Positions 1-8,975 of a stretch of 64,000 nt of DNA are shown piece by piece; the stretch's first letter is position 1, and every line of letters starts with the position of its first letter. Position numbers and translations under genes: made by a program. The DNA is taken from NCBI RefSeq assembly GCF_005233835.1, contig NZ_SZQA01000010.1, positions 1 through 64,000 on the forward strand. The letters run 5' to 3'. Under the pieces are notes generated by a model. That model saw only the letters and a program-made list of their open reading frames with translations, had not been told where the DNA came from and did no database searches. The stretch comes from Herbidospora galbida (GTDB lineage: Bacteria; Actinomycetota; Actinomycetes; Streptosporangiales; Streptosporangiaceae).

Positions 1-125
1 CTTGAGATGAGGTCTCCCACCTGTGAAGGGTAAGGCCCCCGGTAGACGACCGGGTTGATAGGCCGGGAGTGGAAGCGCGGTAACGTGTGGAGCTGACCGG
101 TACTAATAGGCCGAGGACTTGACCA
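1..125 (+). rRNA. 23S ribosomal RNA, 3' end (partial)
   Basis: The opening bases carry the conserved 3' terminal region of bacterial 23S rRNA, including the stretch 'gaccggtactaataggccga' just before the end. Most of the gene lies left of the window. The 3' boundary is estimated from the usual end shortly after 'gacttgacc'. A short spacer separates it from 5S rRNA, as expected in an rrn operon. Confidence 0.93.
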
Positions 126-179
126 TATTTGCTCGCGTCGACTATGCAACTCTCGAACCACAAGCAGGTTCGCTAGAGT

Positions 180-297
180 TACGGCGGTTATGGCGGAGGG
201 GAAACACCCGGTTACATTCCGAACCCGGAAGTTAAGCCCTCCAGCGCCGATGGTACTGCACCGGGGACGGTGTGGGAGAGTAGGACACCGCCGGACA
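180..297 (+). rRNA. 5S ribosomal RNA
   Basis: About 117 nt with the actinobacterial 5S pattern: a 5' arm starting 'acggcggttatggcgg', the conserved internal 'cattccgaacccggaagtta', and a 3' arm 'gacaccgccgga' that pairs with the 5' end. It follows 23S by about 55 nt. Ends are estimated from the terminal helix. Confidence 0.93.
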
Positions 298-307
298 ATC
301 TTTATAT

Positions 308-338
308 CGAAGGCCCCGATCGTTGATCGGGGCCTTCG
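308..338 (+). terminator. rrn operon terminator hairpin
   Basis: A perfect 14-bp inverted repeat (308-321 with 325-338) with a 3-nt loop lies about 10 nt after 5S rRNA. The position and strong GC stem fit the transcription terminator of the rRNA operon. There is no long T tract, which is normal in high-GC actinobacteria. Confidence 0.8.
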
Positions 339-431
339 ACGTTTCGTGGGGGTATTGCCCGGCCTTATGGCCGGGCTTTCTGCGTTTCCGCCGACGCCAT
401 CTTCAACAGGTGAGCGTCGAGGGCTACATTG

Positions 432-1340
432 ATGCCCACGATGTCCCCCCGTCGTGTGGTTCTCCCCCTCCTCGCAGCGCTGGCCCTGGCCGCCAGTGCC
501 GCCTCGCATGACCTTCCTCGCCCGGCCGAGCCGGCCCCGGTTCCGGTCAGAGCCGTCGCGGTGACGTCGGAGCCGGTGCGGGCGCGGCCCCAGGTCGTAC
601 CGGAGCCGGAACCCGCTGACCCTCCCGTCGACACGCGGAAGCTGACCAAAGCGGTGAAGCGGCTGCTCAAGAGCCGGCCGGGGCGGACCTCGATCACCGT
701 CGAGGATCTGCGCGGCAAGCGGGTCTTCCGGTTCGGGGGGAAGGCGGTTCTCCCGACGGCCAGTGTCGCGAAGGTCGACATTCTCATGGCGCTGCTGCGG
801 AAGGAGCGCTGGGATCGGCTGCCCCAGGCCGTGAAGAGGGATGCCGAGATCATGATCCGGTACTCCGACAACAAAGCGGCCGATCGGCTCTGGGAGCGGA
901 TCGGCCGCGAGGCGGGGCTGGCCCGGGCCAACAGGGCGTTCGGGCTGAAGGCGACGACCGCGGTGCCCGGGAGGTGCGTCGACCTCTACTGCTGGGGGAT
1001 CACCCGGACCACCACGAACGACCAGGTGCGGTTGCTCAAGTATCTGCCGAGGCTCGACGACGGGGCCGTCGTTCGGCGGCTGATGCGCCGGGTCGTACCG
1101 GAGCAGAAGTGGGGGGTGAGTGCGGGGGCCTGTGCCGGGGAGCGGGTCGCGCTCAAGAACGGCTGGTTGAAGCATGTGGCCAACGACCTGTGGGCGATCA
1201 CGAGCGTGGGGCTCATCGCTGATCGGTACGCGGTGGCCGTGCTCACTGAGGACAACGTCACCAGCGAGGCCGGGATCGCCAAGGTCGAGCAGCTCGTCGA
1301 GACGGTGCTCGACGGGTTCCGCGCATGTCCTAAGGGGTGA
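432..1340 (+). CDS. Secreted class A beta-lactamase-like serine hydrolase
   Basis: About 302 residues. The N-terminus (MPTMSPRRVV then a hydrophobic run to about residue 24) is a signal peptide, followed by a Pro/Val-rich linker to about residue 68 and a class A beta-lactamase/transpeptidase fold. Three active-site motifs are visible: SVAK (Ser111, Lys114), SDN (145-147) and KNG (242-244, in place of KTG). The nucleophile and general base are therefore present, but substrate is unknown; actinomycetes encode many such proteins that are not resistance enzymes. ATG 432 is preferred over the adjacent TTG because GAGGG lies 8 nt upstream; a second ATG at 441 is possible. The 3' end overlaps the convergent regulator gene by 11 bp. 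Confidence 0.82.
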   Translation: MPTMSPRRVVLPLLAALALAASAASHDLPRPAEPAPVPVRAVAVTSEPVRARPQVVPEPEPADPPVDTRKLTKAVKRLLKSRPGRTSITVEDLRGKRVFRFGGKAVLPTASVAKVDILMALLRKERWDRLPQAVKRDAEIMIRYSDNKAADRLWERIGREAGLARANRAFGLKATTAVPGRCVDLYCWGITRTTTNDQVRLLKYLPRLDDGAVVRRLMRRVVPEQKWGVSAGACAGERVALKNGWLKHVANDLWAITSVGLIADRYAVAVLTEDNVTSEAGIAKVEQLVETVLDGFRACPKG

Positions 1341-2016
1341 CCAGGCGGTAGCCGACCCCCCTCACGGTCTGGATGAGTTTGTCGTCCTCGTCGCCCAGCC
1401 GGGCGCGCAGGCGTTTCACGTGGACGGCGATGGTGTTGGTGGACATCGCGTCCGCGGAGTGCCAGACGTGCCGCATGATCTGCTCGCGGGTCACGGTGCG
1501 GTCGGCGTTGCGCATGAGGTAGTGCAGCAGCTCGAACTCGCGCAGGGGTAGGTGGACGACGCGGCCGCCCACCTTCACCTGGTAGGCCGTGACGTCGAGG
1601 GCGACGTCGCCGATGGTCAGGACGGTCCGCTGGATGCCCTGCCGGCGGAACGCCGCGTGGACGAGCGGAAGCAGCTCGGGTACGCGGTACGGCCGGGCGA
1701 CGCACGCCGTCGCCCCGGCCGCCAGCGCCTCCATGGCCTGTTCCGCGAATCCCTCGCCGACGCCCAGCAGGACCGGTACGGCTCGTGCCAGGCGTACCGC
1801 CCGGACGAAGTCGACCGGTCCGATGATGGGCAGCGACGCGCTGATGAGGACGGCGTCCGGGCGCAGTGCTCCCGCCTGGAGCAGCGCCTGGGCGCCGTCG
1901 AACACGCCGGTGACGTCGATTCCCTCGGATTCGAGTTCGTGTGTCAGGTCCTCGACCAGGGCGCTGTCGGGGTCGGCGACCAACAGCGTCGGCGCGGATC
2001 GAGTTTCCCCGTCCAC
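1330..2016 (-). CDS. OmpR-type winged-helix regulator with degenerate receiver domain
   Basis: About 228 residues: a receiver-like domain (roughly 8-120) then an OmpR/PhoB winged helix (about 130-226, ending in the typical 'QTVRGVGYRL'). The receiver keeps the acidic 'ADPDS' patch. The phospho-acceptor Asp is replaced by Ser (VLISASLP), the switch Thr is not evident, and the conserved Lys is Arg (VARPY). This should not be phosphorylated in the usual way, so it is probably an atypical regulator controlled by protein level, a ligand or a partner. It lies just downstream of pstSCAB on the same strand (23-nt gap), so co-transcription and a phosphate-related role are plausible but inferred. No cognate histidine kinase gene is adjacent. 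Confidence 0.87.
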   Translation of the reverse strand: MDGETRSAPTLLVADPDSALVEDLTHELESEGIDVTGVFDGAQALLQAGALRPDAVLISASLPIIGPVDFVRAVRLARAVPVLLGVGEGFAEQAMEALAAGATACVARPYRVPELLPLVHAAFRRQGIQRTVLTIGDVALDVTAYQVKVGGRVVHLPLREFELLHYLMRNADRTVTREQIMRHVWHSADAMSTNTIAVHVKRLRARLGDEDDKLIQTVRGVGYRLVTP

Positions 2017-2039
2017 CCGGTCCTCCCCAATGTGTCGGA

Positions 2040-2816
2040 TCAGCCGAAACGCCCGGTGATGTAGTCTTCGGTCGCTTTCTGGGACGGGCTCGTGAAGATC
2101 TTGGTGGTGTCGTCCATCTCGATCAGCTTGCCCGGCTGGCCCTGGGCCGCCAGGTTGAAGAACGCCGTCTTGTCACTCACGCGAGCGGCCTGCTGCATGT
2201 TGTGGGTGACGATGACGATCGTGAACTCCTGCTTGAGCTTGGCGATCAGGTCTTCGATCGCCAGCGTCGAGATGGGGTCGAGCGCCGAGCAGGGCTCGTC
2301 CATCAGCAGGACCTGCGGCCGGACCGCGATGGCGCGGGCGATGCACAGACGCTGCTGCTGTCCGCCCGACAGGCCGGAACCGGGCTTGGGCAGCCGGTCC
2401 TTGACCTCGTTCCAGAGGTTGGCGCCCTTGAGGGACTCCTCGACGATGCCGTCGAGCTCGCTCTTGGAGTAGCGGTGGTTCAGGCGCAGGCCCGCGGCCA
2501 CGTTGTCGTAGATCGACATCGTGGGGAACGGGTTGGGGCGCTGGAACACCATGCCGATGGTGCGGCGGACCGACACCGGGTCGACGTCGGCGCCGTAGAG
2601 GTCCTGCTCCTCCATGCGGATCTTGCCCGTGACGGTGGCGCCCGGGATGACCTCGTGCATGCGGTTCAGGGTGCGGAGGAAGGTCGACTTGCCGCAGCCC
2701 GACGGGCCGATGAAGGCGGTGACGGCGCGGGCGTCGATGGTCATCGAGATGCCTTCGATGGCCTTGTGGCCACTGTAGTAGGCGTCGACGTCCGTGACCT
2801 CGATCTGTTTGGCCAT
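2040..2816 (-). CDS. pstB: Phosphate ABC transporter ATP-binding protein PstB
   Basis: 258 residues, full length for PstB. It shows Walker A (GPSGCGKST near residue 40), Q-loop, the signature LSGGQQQR, Walker B (VLLMDEP) and the switch His (VTHNMQQ). PstB energises high-affinity phosphate import through PstCA on the inner face of the membrane. The reading frame stays open upstream into pstA, but family alignment and the ATG beginning [10 protein letters not shown] fix the start at 2816. It follows pstA by 5 nt and is the last transporter gene of the operon. Confidence 0.97.
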   Translation of the reverse strand: MAKQIEVTDVDAYYSGHKAIEGISMTIDARAVTAFIGPSGCGKSTFLRTLNRMHEVIPGATVTGKIRMEEQDLYGADVDPVSVRRTIGMVFQRPNPFPTMSIYDNVAAGLRLNHRYSKSELDGIVEESLKGANLWNEVKDRLPKPGSGLSGGQQQRLCIARAIAVRPQVLLMDEPCSALDPISTLAIEDLIAKLKQEFTIVIVTHNMQQAARVSDKTAFFNLAAQGQPGKLIEMDDTTKIFTSPSQKATEDYITGRFG

Positions 2817-2821
2817 GGCGA

Positions 2822-3709
2822 TTACCTCTTCCTCGCGGGCGAGCGCCAGTACGTGATGAGGCGCGCGGCCAGGTTGAGCAGCATGATGATGATGATCAGC
2901 GTGAGGGCGGCGGCCCAGGCGCGGTCGATCGCGGTGTCGTTGGGCCGGGCGGCCTGGTCGAACACGTACAGCGGCAGACCCATCTGCGCCCCGTTGAACG
3001 GGTCGTTGTTGATGGAGTCGGTGAAGAAGACCGTCAGCAGCAGCGGCGCCGTCTCGCCGGCGACCCGTGCGACGGCCAGCATGATGCCGGTCACGATGCC
3101 GGTGAAGGCGGTGGGCAGCACGACCTTGACGATGGTGCGCCACTTGGAGACGCCCAGGGCGTAGGAGGCCTCGCGCAGGTCGTTGGGGACCAGCATCAGC
3201 ATCTCTTCGGCGGCCCGGACGACCGTGGGCAGCATCAGGATCGACAGCGCCATCGCGCCGGCCCAGCCGGAGAACGGCATGCCCAGGATCAGGATCCAGA
3301 AGGCCAGGACGAACAAGCCGGCGACGACCGAGGGGACACCGGTCATGATGTCGACGAAGAAGCTGATCGCCCGCTTGAGGCGGCCGTTGGTGCCGTACTC
3401 GACGAGGTAGACGGCGGTGAGCAGACCGATCGGCACGGAGATGAGCGAGGCCAGCGCGACCTGCTCCAGGGTGCCGATGATGGCGTGGTAGGCGCCGCCG
3501 CCGGCGTCCCTGGCCCCGATGTTGCGCATCGAGTGGGTCAGGAACTCCATGTCGAAGCGGGCCATGCCGTTGGAGATCACCATCCACAGGACGGAGATCA
3601 GCGGGACGACCGCGATGGCGAACGCCAGATAGACAAGGGCCTGAACGCCCTTGTCCTTGAACCGGCGCATGCCGGAGATTCGCTGGATTTCTGGAGTGAC
3701 GGCACTCAC
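2822..3709 (-). CDS. pstA: Phosphate ABC transporter permease PstA
   Basis: 295 residues with about six membrane helices and the binding-protein-dependent permease signature (the '[11 protein letters not shown]' EAA loop) that docks on PstB. Homologous to PstA, the second permease of the high-affinity phosphate importer. It begins with GTG overlapping the pstC stop by 4 nt (GTGA), which indicates translational coupling. No missing segments are seen. Confidence 0.95.
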   Translation of the reverse strand: MSAVTPEIQRISGMRRFKDKGVQALVYLAFAIAVVPLISVLWMVISNGMARFDMEFLTHSMRNIGARDAGGGAYHAIIGTLEQVALASLISVPIGLLTAVYLVEYGTNGRLKRAISFFVDIMTGVPSVVAGLFVLAFWILILGMPFSGWAGAMALSILMLPTVVRAAEEMLMLVPNDLREASYALGVSKWRTIVKVVLPTAFTGIVTGIMLAVARVAGETAPLLLTVFFTDSINNDPFNGAQMGLPLYVFDQAARPNDTAIDRAWAAALTLIIIIMLLNLAARLITYWRSPARKR

Positions 3710-4689
3710 GCGGCGACCCTCGCGTATTCCTTGCGGCGGGAGATGACCCAGCGGGCGGCCATGTTCACCAGCAGGGTGATGACGAACAGCACCAGACCGG
3801 AGGCGATGAGGGCGCCCCGGCCGATGTCGTTGGCCTCGCCGAAGCCGTTGGCGATGTTGGCCGCGATGCTGTTGCCGTTGGCGCTGAGGATTTCGTAGCT
3901 GATCGTGAACGTGGCCGGGAAGATCAGGGCCACCGCGATGGTCTCGCCCATGGCGCGGCCGAGGCCGAGCATCGCGGCGCTGATGACGCCGGGACGACCG
4001 AACGGCAGCACGGCCATCCGGATCATCTCCCAGCGGGTGGCGCCGAGGGCGAGGGCCGCCTCCTCCTGCATCTTGGGGGCCTGCAGGAAGACCTCACGGG
4101 AGATGGCGGCGATGATCGGCAGGATCATGATGGCCAGCACCAGCGACCCGACGAGCATCGACCGGCCGACGACCTGGTCGCCGCCGAAGATCGGGATCCA
4201 GCCGAAGTAGTCGTTCAGGAACTGCGAGGGCCCGCGCATGAACGGGACCAGGAAGATGATGCCCCACAGGCCGTACACGACCGAGGGGACGGCCGCGAGC
4301 AGGTCGATGATGTAGCCCAGGAACGAGGCCAGCCGGCGGGGGGCGTAGTGGGAGATGAAGAGCGCGACCCCGATCGCGATCGGCGTGGCGATGATCAGCG
4401 CGAGGAAGGAGCTGAGGACGGTGCCGAACGCGAGCGCGCCGATGCCGAACTTCGGCTCTGAGGCGTTGGCGTTCCACGTCAGTTCGGTGAGGAACGACGC
4501 GGTGTTCGCCTGGAGTGCGGGGATGGCTCGCGCGATCAGGAACACGGCGATGGCCGCCATGATCACGAGCAGCAGGATGCCCGCACCGGTCGATGCGTAA
4601 CGGAAGGGGCCGTCGCCACGGCTGCGCCGGAAGGCGGACCGGCTCAGGGGAGCCGACCCGCCTTCACGCATTTGCGTCGAGGTCGCCAT
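3706..4689 (-). CDS. pstC: Phosphate ABC transporter permease PstC
   Basis: 327 residues. A cytoplasmic N-terminus of about 30 residues is followed by about six membrane helices and an EAA loop ('[13 protein letters not shown]'). It forms the phosphate channel together with PstA. It starts 3 nt after the pstS stop and overlaps pstA by 4 nt, so pstS-C-A-B are tightly packed in the standard order and should form a single transcript driven from the PHO-box region upstream of pstS. Confidence 0.96.
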   Translation of the reverse strand: MATSTQMREGGSAPLSRSAFRRSRGDGPFRYASTGAGILLLVIMAAIAVFLIARAIPALQANTASFLTELTWNANASEPKFGIGALAFGTVLSSFLALIIATPIAIGVALFISHYAPRRLASFLGYIIDLLAAVPSVVYGLWGIIFLVPFMRGPSQFLNDYFGWIPIFGGDQVVGRSMLVGSLVLAIMILPIIAAISREVFLQAPKMQEEAALALGATRWEMIRMAVLPFGRPGVISAAMLGLGRAMGETIAVALIFPATFTISYEILSANGNSIAANIANGFGEANDIGRGALIASGLVLFVITLLVNMAARWVISRRKEYARVAA

Positions 4690-4692
4690 TGG

Positions 4693-5805
4693 TTAGGCGA
4701 TGGCCTCAACCGCGGCGCGGACCTTGGTCAGCAGCGACGCGGGGAGCGGCGCGTAGCCGAGGTTGGTCAGCACCTGCTGGCCCTCGTCCGAGGCGGTGTA
4801 GGTGAGGAAGCCCTTGACGAGCGGCAGGTCCGTGGCCGAGAGGCCCTTCTCACAGGTGATCTCGTAGGTCACCAGGACGATCGGGTAGGCGCCCGCGGCC
4901 GAGGTGGCGTAGTCGATCTTCAGCTTGAGGTCGTTGCCGGTGCCCTCGACGGTGGCGGCCTCGACGGTCTTGCCGGCGCTCTCGGGGGTCAGCTCGACGA
5001 ACTCGCCGGAGCCGTTGGCGACCTTGGACTTCTGCAGGCCCGAGTTCTCGGCGTACGAGAGCTCGACGTAGGAGATGGCGCCCTCGGTCGACTTGACCGA
5101 CGCGGCGATCTGGTCGGAGCCCTTGGCGCCCTGGCCCTTGGCCTCGGCCGGCCACGCCTTGCCCGGTTCGTACGGCCACTCGGCGGTGGCGGCCAGGAAC
5201 TTGGTGAAGTTGTCGCTGGTGCCCGACTCGTCCGAGCGGTGGAACGCCTGGATGTCGGTCGAGGGCAGCTGGGCGTCGGGGTTGTCAGCCTTGATCGCGG
5301 GGTCGTCCCACTTGGTGATCTGGCTGTTGAAGATGCCGCCGATGGTCTTCGGCGAAAGCTGCAGGCCGTCGACACCGGGGAGGTTGTAGACCACGGCGAC
5401 CGGGCCCACGACCATCGGCAGGTTGATGGCCTTGCCGGTGGCGCAACGGGCGTCGGCCTGAGCCGGCTCGTCTTCCTTCAGAGCCGAGTCGGAACCGGCG
5501 AACGCGACGGTGCCGGCGATGAACGCCTGGACACCGGCGCCCGAGCCGCTCGGCTGGTAGTTGATGCTCACACCGGGGTTGGCGCCCTGGAACGCCTTCT
5601 TCCACTCGTCGACCGCGTTGGCCTGAGCCGAGGAGCCCGCGGCGTTGATGGTGCCGCTGAGCGCGGCGTCGCCCGAGGCCGCGGGAGCGGCGGCGGCACC
5701 GGTGTCGGTCGCGGTGGAAGGGGTGGTGTTGTCGTCAGTACCACACGCGGCGAGCGACAGCACGCCGGCGATGGCGGCTACGGCGAGCCGGCCTGCATAC
5801 TTCAC
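4693..5805 (-). CDS. pstS: Phosphate-binding lipoprotein PstS
   Basis: 370 residues. The signal peptide ends in a lipobox (LAAC, Cys21), so the protein is anchored to the outer face of the membrane. A low-complexity Thr/Ala linker precedes the periplasmic-binding-protein fold with PstS hallmarks (SGTINAAGSSAQ near the N-terminus, 'GSGAGVQAF', 'RSDESGTSDNF'). It captures phosphate for PstCAB. It starts with GTG; GGAGG at 5814-5818 (complement) gives 8-nt spacing. First gene of the operon, under a PHO-box array. Confidence 0.96.
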   Translation of the reverse strand: MKYAGRLAVAAIAGVLSLAACGTDDNTTPSTATDTGAAAAPAASGDAALSGTINAAGSSAQANAVDEWKKAFQGANPGVSINYQPSGSGAGVQAFIAGTVAFAGSDSALKEDEPAQADARCATGKAINLPMVVGPVAVVYNLPGVDGLQLSPKTIGGIFNSQITKWDDPAIKADNPDAQLPSTDIQAFHRSDESGTSDNFTKFLAATAEWPYEPGKAWPAEAKGQGAKGSDQIAASVKSTEGAISYVELSYAENSGLQKSKVANGSGEFVELTPESAGKTVEAATVEGTGNDLKLKIDYATSAAGAYPIVLVTYEITCEKGLSATDLPLVKGFLTYTASDEGQQVLTNLGYAPLPASLLTKVRAAVEAIA

Positions 5806-5852
5806 GGCTGAATCCTCCAGATTGTTTCTTCAACAACCGGGAGGCTAGGGAT

Positions 5853-5896
5853 CGAAGGTGACCTGATGGCCGGACGAAGGTGAACGAAGAATGAAC
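5853..5896 (-). promoter_or_regulatory. PHO box: four 11-nt units upstream of pstS
   Basis: On the minus strand there are consecutive 11-nt units: GTTCATTCTTC, GTTCACCTTCG, a weaker unit, and GGTCACCTTCG. Direct repeats of GTTCACC with 11-nt period are the binding pattern of PhoP in Streptomyces and relatives. The block ends about 48 nt before the pstS GTG, the right place for activation. TAGCCT about 7 nt further downstream is a possible -10 element. Confidence 0.88.
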
Positions 5897-5983
5897 GGGT
5901 CAGGTCCCCTTCGTGTAGGTCTCAGTAGATAACGGCCAGGTCACAGGCGTATCGCGGCGTTCACGAAAGCCGGCCTGGCCGGT

Positions 5984-7240
5984 TCAGAAGCTGCTGGTCG
6001 CACGCAGTCTGTCGTCGAAATCGCGGACCAGCAGAGACGGCGGGCCCTCGTAGTCGCGGCGGAACCGCCGCACCCGGTGGAGGACTCTCTCGGACGAATA
6101 GACGACCCCCGCCTTGAGCGCCTCACCCGCCAGGGTGAAGGCCTCGTCGACCTCCCCGGCCATCCGGCGGGCCGTGGCGATCTCCAGCATGAGCAGCGCC
6201 TGCTGCTTGGCGGCGGGGCGTACGGAGATGAGGGATTCGGCGAAGGCCGAGACCGCGTCGTGGGGGCGGCCCAGGCGGACCATCACCAGTGCGCGGTATC
6301 CGGCCAGCTTGCCGGGGTCGAAGGGGAAGACCCACGGCCAGGGCGGCGACGACGTCCGTTCGCTCTGGGCGACGGCGATCTCCGCCTCACGGAGGCAGTT
6401 GAGCGCGGCCATCACGTCGCGTTTGCCCGCATGGCCCAGCGCCTCGATGCAGGCCAGCCACGCCCGCGCGGTGGCCGGCGGATTGCCGCCCATCTGCGCT
6501 CTGGCCTGGGCGACCATCGTCAGCCCGAGCAGCGGGTCGTCGTGGTCGATCTCGAAGGCGGCCAGGCTGCCCAGCATGTACGCCTCCAGCAGCGGATGCT
6601 CGGCCCGCCGGGCCGAGTCGACCGCGAACCGGTAGAACATGCGGGCGGTTCCGATGTCCTGCATGTCGGCGTGTAACCAGGCGGCGAACCCGGCGGCCTC
6701 GCTGACGGTCGGGCAGACCTCCACCGCGAACGGCGTCTCGGCCGAGCGGGCCAGGGCCCGTTTGGTGAGCTCGACGTGGGCGACGGCGCCGCGGGCGAGC
6801 TCCCGGGCGGGGGTCTCGGCCTCCAGCCGGCGCTGCGCGCCGGTGATCGCGGCGAGGGACGACGCGGTCGTCTCGTCGGCCGACCGGTAGGAGATGGACG
6901 GCGCCACGGGCATCGCGGCGAGGAAGGCTATCTTGCTGAAGTCGCGGCGTTTCGTGGGGTCCTCACCCCCGACGTCGCCGATTCGCAGCAGGTAGTGCGG
7001 GATGCCGACCTGCCGCGCGAGGTCGCGGATCTGATCGACGGTGAGCGACTGGCGCCCCCGGAGCACCTTGGAGACCCAGCTCTGGGAGTAGCCGAGGAAG
7101 TCGGCGAGCTGGCCCTGCGTCCATCCGCGAGCGGATCGGACCTGATCGAGAATCGTCGCCATGTCACACTCGGCGAGCGCGCCGGCGACCGGCGGCCGGG
7201 CCCAGAAGTCCGGCGGCAGACCGTTTCCGTCATGACCCAT
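5984..7240 (-). CDS. XRE-family helix-turn-helix protein with TPR-like C-terminus
   Basis: 418 residues. An N-terminal XRE HTH (about 30-90, with 'QGQLADFLGYSQSWVSKVLRG') is followed by a long Ala-rich helical region resembling tetratricopeptide repeats. This is a common actinomycete regulator type, presumably a DNA-binding protein whose TPR part senses a peptide or protein partner; its target is unknown. The 'LPPDFWARP' segment before the HTH is typical of the family and supports the start at 7240. No Shine-Dalgarno is visible, so translation may be leaderless. It lies upstream of pstS on the same strand, but the PHO box separates the two units. Confidence 0.85.
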   Translation of the reverse strand: MGHDGNGLPPDFWARPPVAGALAECDMATILDQVRSARGWTQGQLADFLGYSQSWVSKVLRGRQSLTVDQIRDLARQVGIPHYLLRIGDVGGEDPTKRRDFSKIAFLAAMPVAPSISYRSADETTASSLAAITGAQRRLEAETPARELARGAVAHVELTKRALARSAETPFAVEVCPTVSEAAGFAAWLHADMQDIGTARMFYRFAVDSARRAEHPLLEAYMLGSLAAFEIDHDDPLLGLTMVAQARAQMGGNPPATARAWLACIEALGHAGKRDVMAALNCLREAEIAVAQSERTSSPPWPWVFPFDPGKLAGYRALVMVRLGRPHDAVSAFAESLISVRPAAKQQALLMLEIATARRMAGEVDEAFTLAGEALKAGVVYSSERVLHRVRRFRRDYEGPPSLLVRDFDDRLRATSSF

Positions 7241-7355
7241 GACGGTAAGTTACGCCCATTCGAGACGTCACGCAGGAATTCGCCGGACGAATATCGCGAT
7301 TTCTGATCCGCATGGCGTATTCCCCGGGATCGGCCCAGGTAGTGAGTATCACGGC

Positions 7356-7670
7356 ATGGATGCCCCCATCAAGACAGTCTCACGTGGAAAGGTCATGACC
7401 ACCTATCACGGCCCGCACGTGCCGAGCCATCCCGATCCGGACGCCAAGCGGCTGACCTGGCGTCCTGGCGCGCGGTGGACCGACCGCGAGCGGGTCAGGG
7501 CTCATTCGTGCTCGTGCCGGGGAGTGGTCTACGAATTCGTCGGGGCGGCGGGTCAGTACTTCATTCGCCGTACGACACTGCAGTCGCAACTCACCGAGGA
7601 GACCGAACGAATGGTGTCCTCACGGGCCGAACAGATGTGGGCCGACCTTTTCTCCGGAAAAGTCTATTAA
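7356..7670 (+). CDS. Hypothetical small protein, about 104 aa
   Basis: I do not recognise a named family. The product is hydrophilic, with a 'SCSCRG' di-cysteine motif, an aromatic 'VVYEFVGAAGQYFIRR' strand-like segment and a helical C-terminus (QMWADLFSGKVY). No signal peptide or membrane helix. The frame is open further upstream; ATG 7356 was chosen, but ATG 7395 with GGAAAGG just ahead is an alternative start giving MTTYHGPH. The gene is divergent from the XRE-TPR gene and its end overlaps hisN by 4 nt. Third-position GC is consistent with real coding. Confidence 0.62.
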   Translation: MDAPIKTVSRGKVMTTYHGPHVPSHPDPDAKRLTWRPGARWTDRERVRAHSCSCRGVVYEFVGAAGQYFIRRTTLQSQLTEETERMVSSRAEQMWADLFSGKVY

Positions 7671-8446
7671 GCGAGCTTTTTGAGTACTTCGGTGTGCAGC
7701 AGCCCGTTCGAGCACACCATGCTCCCGCTGTCGAGCGGCGGATTGCCGCCCACGCCGGTACACGCACCGCCGGCCTCTTCGACGATCACGGTGAGCGCGG
7801 CCATGTCCCATGGCGACAGTTCCGGTTCGGCCGAGACGTCCACCGCACCCTCGGCCACCATCATGTGGGACCAGAAGTCGCCGTAGGCCCGCGTCCGCCA
7901 CACACTGCGCGTCAGATCGAGGATGTTGTCGAGCTTCCCCTCCTTCTCCCAGCCGCTCAGGCTGGAGTAGGAGAAGGACGCGTCCTCCAGTTTGGCGACC
8001 GACGACACCCGGCACCGGGTGGCCTTGGTCAGACTGCGGCCGGTGAACGCGCCGCCGTCGCGGGCCGCCCACCAGCGCCGCTGGAGCGCCGGGGCCGAGA
8101 CGCATCCGACGACGACCTTGCCCTCTTCCATGAGCGCGATCAGGGTCGCCCAGACAGGCACGCCACGCACGAAGTTCTTGGTCCCGTCGATGGGGTCGAC
8201 GACCCAGGAACGCATGCCGTAGCCCGTCTTGCCGAACTCCTCGCCAATGACGGCATCGCGGGGGCGAGCCCGGCGAAGGGTGCCCCTGATCGCTTCCTCG
8301 ACCGCCCGGTCGGCGTCGCTGACCGGCGTCAGGTCGGGCTTGGTCTCGACCTTCAGATCCACGGCCTTGAAACGGCGCATCGTGATGTCGTCGGCCGCGT
8401 CGGCCATCACGTGCGCGAGTCGCAGATCATCGCTGTAAGCCGTCAC
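7667..8446 (-). CDS. hisN: Histidinol-phosphatase, inositol monophosphatase-like (HisN)
   Basis: 259 residues of the inositol monophosphatase superfamily. Metal-site motifs are intact: 'GEEFG' (Glu), 'WVVDPIDGTKNF' (DPIDGT signature) and 'SPWDMAA' (Asp). In actinobacteria this type carries out the histidinol-phosphate dephosphorylation step of histidine synthesis (Mg2+-dependent, cytoplasmic). Its position in the same orientation after aroA-rsgA matches the usual actinomycete order and supports HisN rather than a generic inositol phosphatase. GTG start. Confidence 0.88.
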   Translation of the reverse strand: MTAYSDDLRLAHVMADAADDITMRRFKAVDLKVETKPDLTPVSDADRAVEEAIRGTLRRARPRDAVIGEEFGKTGYGMRSWVVDPIDGTKNFVRGVPVWATLIALMEEGKVVVGCVSAPALQRRWWAARDGGAFTGRSLTKATRCRVSSVAKLEDASFSYSSLSGWEKEGKLDNILDLTRSVWRTRAYGDFWSHMMVAEGAVDVSAEPELSPWDMAALTVIVEEAGGACTGVGGNPPLDSGSMVCSNGLLHTEVLKKLA

Positions 8447-8510
8447 AGATCACACGCTAGCGGTTTCGGCCGCATTTCCATCAGACCCGGGACCGCTCCA
8501 GATCCTACCA

Positions 8511-8975
8511 ATGAGTAACATGCCGTCCATGACCACTTTCGACACGGGGGCTCTGTTCCTGCAGAGCGTCCCCTTCGCGCGCACCCTCGGCGTGTCTTTC
8601 GACTCCGTCGAGTCCGGTACGGCTGTCGCCCGTCTCGCAGACCGTCCCGACCTGCACAACCACGTCGGCGGCCCCCATGCCGGAGTGGTGTTCTCCCTGG
8701 CCGAGTCGGCCTCCGGGGCGGCCATGCTCTCGCTGTTCGGCGACACCCTCGACCGGGCGACGCCGCTGGCCACGGTGGGGCGGGTGGCGTACAAGAAACT
8801 GGCTCTCGGGGACCTGACCGCCGAAGCGGTCGTGCGTGCCGAGCGCGAGGCGGTGCTCGCCGAACTCGCCGCCCGGCAGAGGCCCGAGTTCACCGTCGAG
8901 GTGACGGTACGCAACGCGGAGGGCGCGACCGTCGCCGAGGTCACCGTCGAGTGGACGCTGCGGCCCAACCGCTAG
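8511..8975 (+). CDS. Hotdog-fold thioesterase (PaaI/DUF4442-like)
   Basis: About 154 residues with the hotdog thioesterase layout, including 'HNHVGGPHAGVVFSLAESASG', where the His/Gly-rich loop precedes the central helix. Likely hydrolyses an acyl-CoA, but the substrate cannot be told. Three in-frame ATGs lie close together (8511, 8520, 8529) and no clear ribosome site is present, so the start is uncertain. It is inserted between hisN and rsgA on the opposite strand; its stop overlaps the rsgA end by 4 nt. Confidence 0.78.
   Translation: MSNMPSMTTFDTGALFLQSVPFARTLGVSFDSVESGTAVARLADRPDLHNHVGGPHAGVVFSLAESASGAAMLSLFGDTLDRATPLATVGRVAYKKLALGDLTAEAVVRAEREAVLAELAARQRPEFTVEVTVRNAEGATVAEVTVEWTLRPNR

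Noticed and set aside
432-1340. Antibiotic-resistance beta-lactamase
   Set aside because: The KTG motif is KNG, and such proteins in actinomycetes are often not resistance enzymes; only the fold is claimed.
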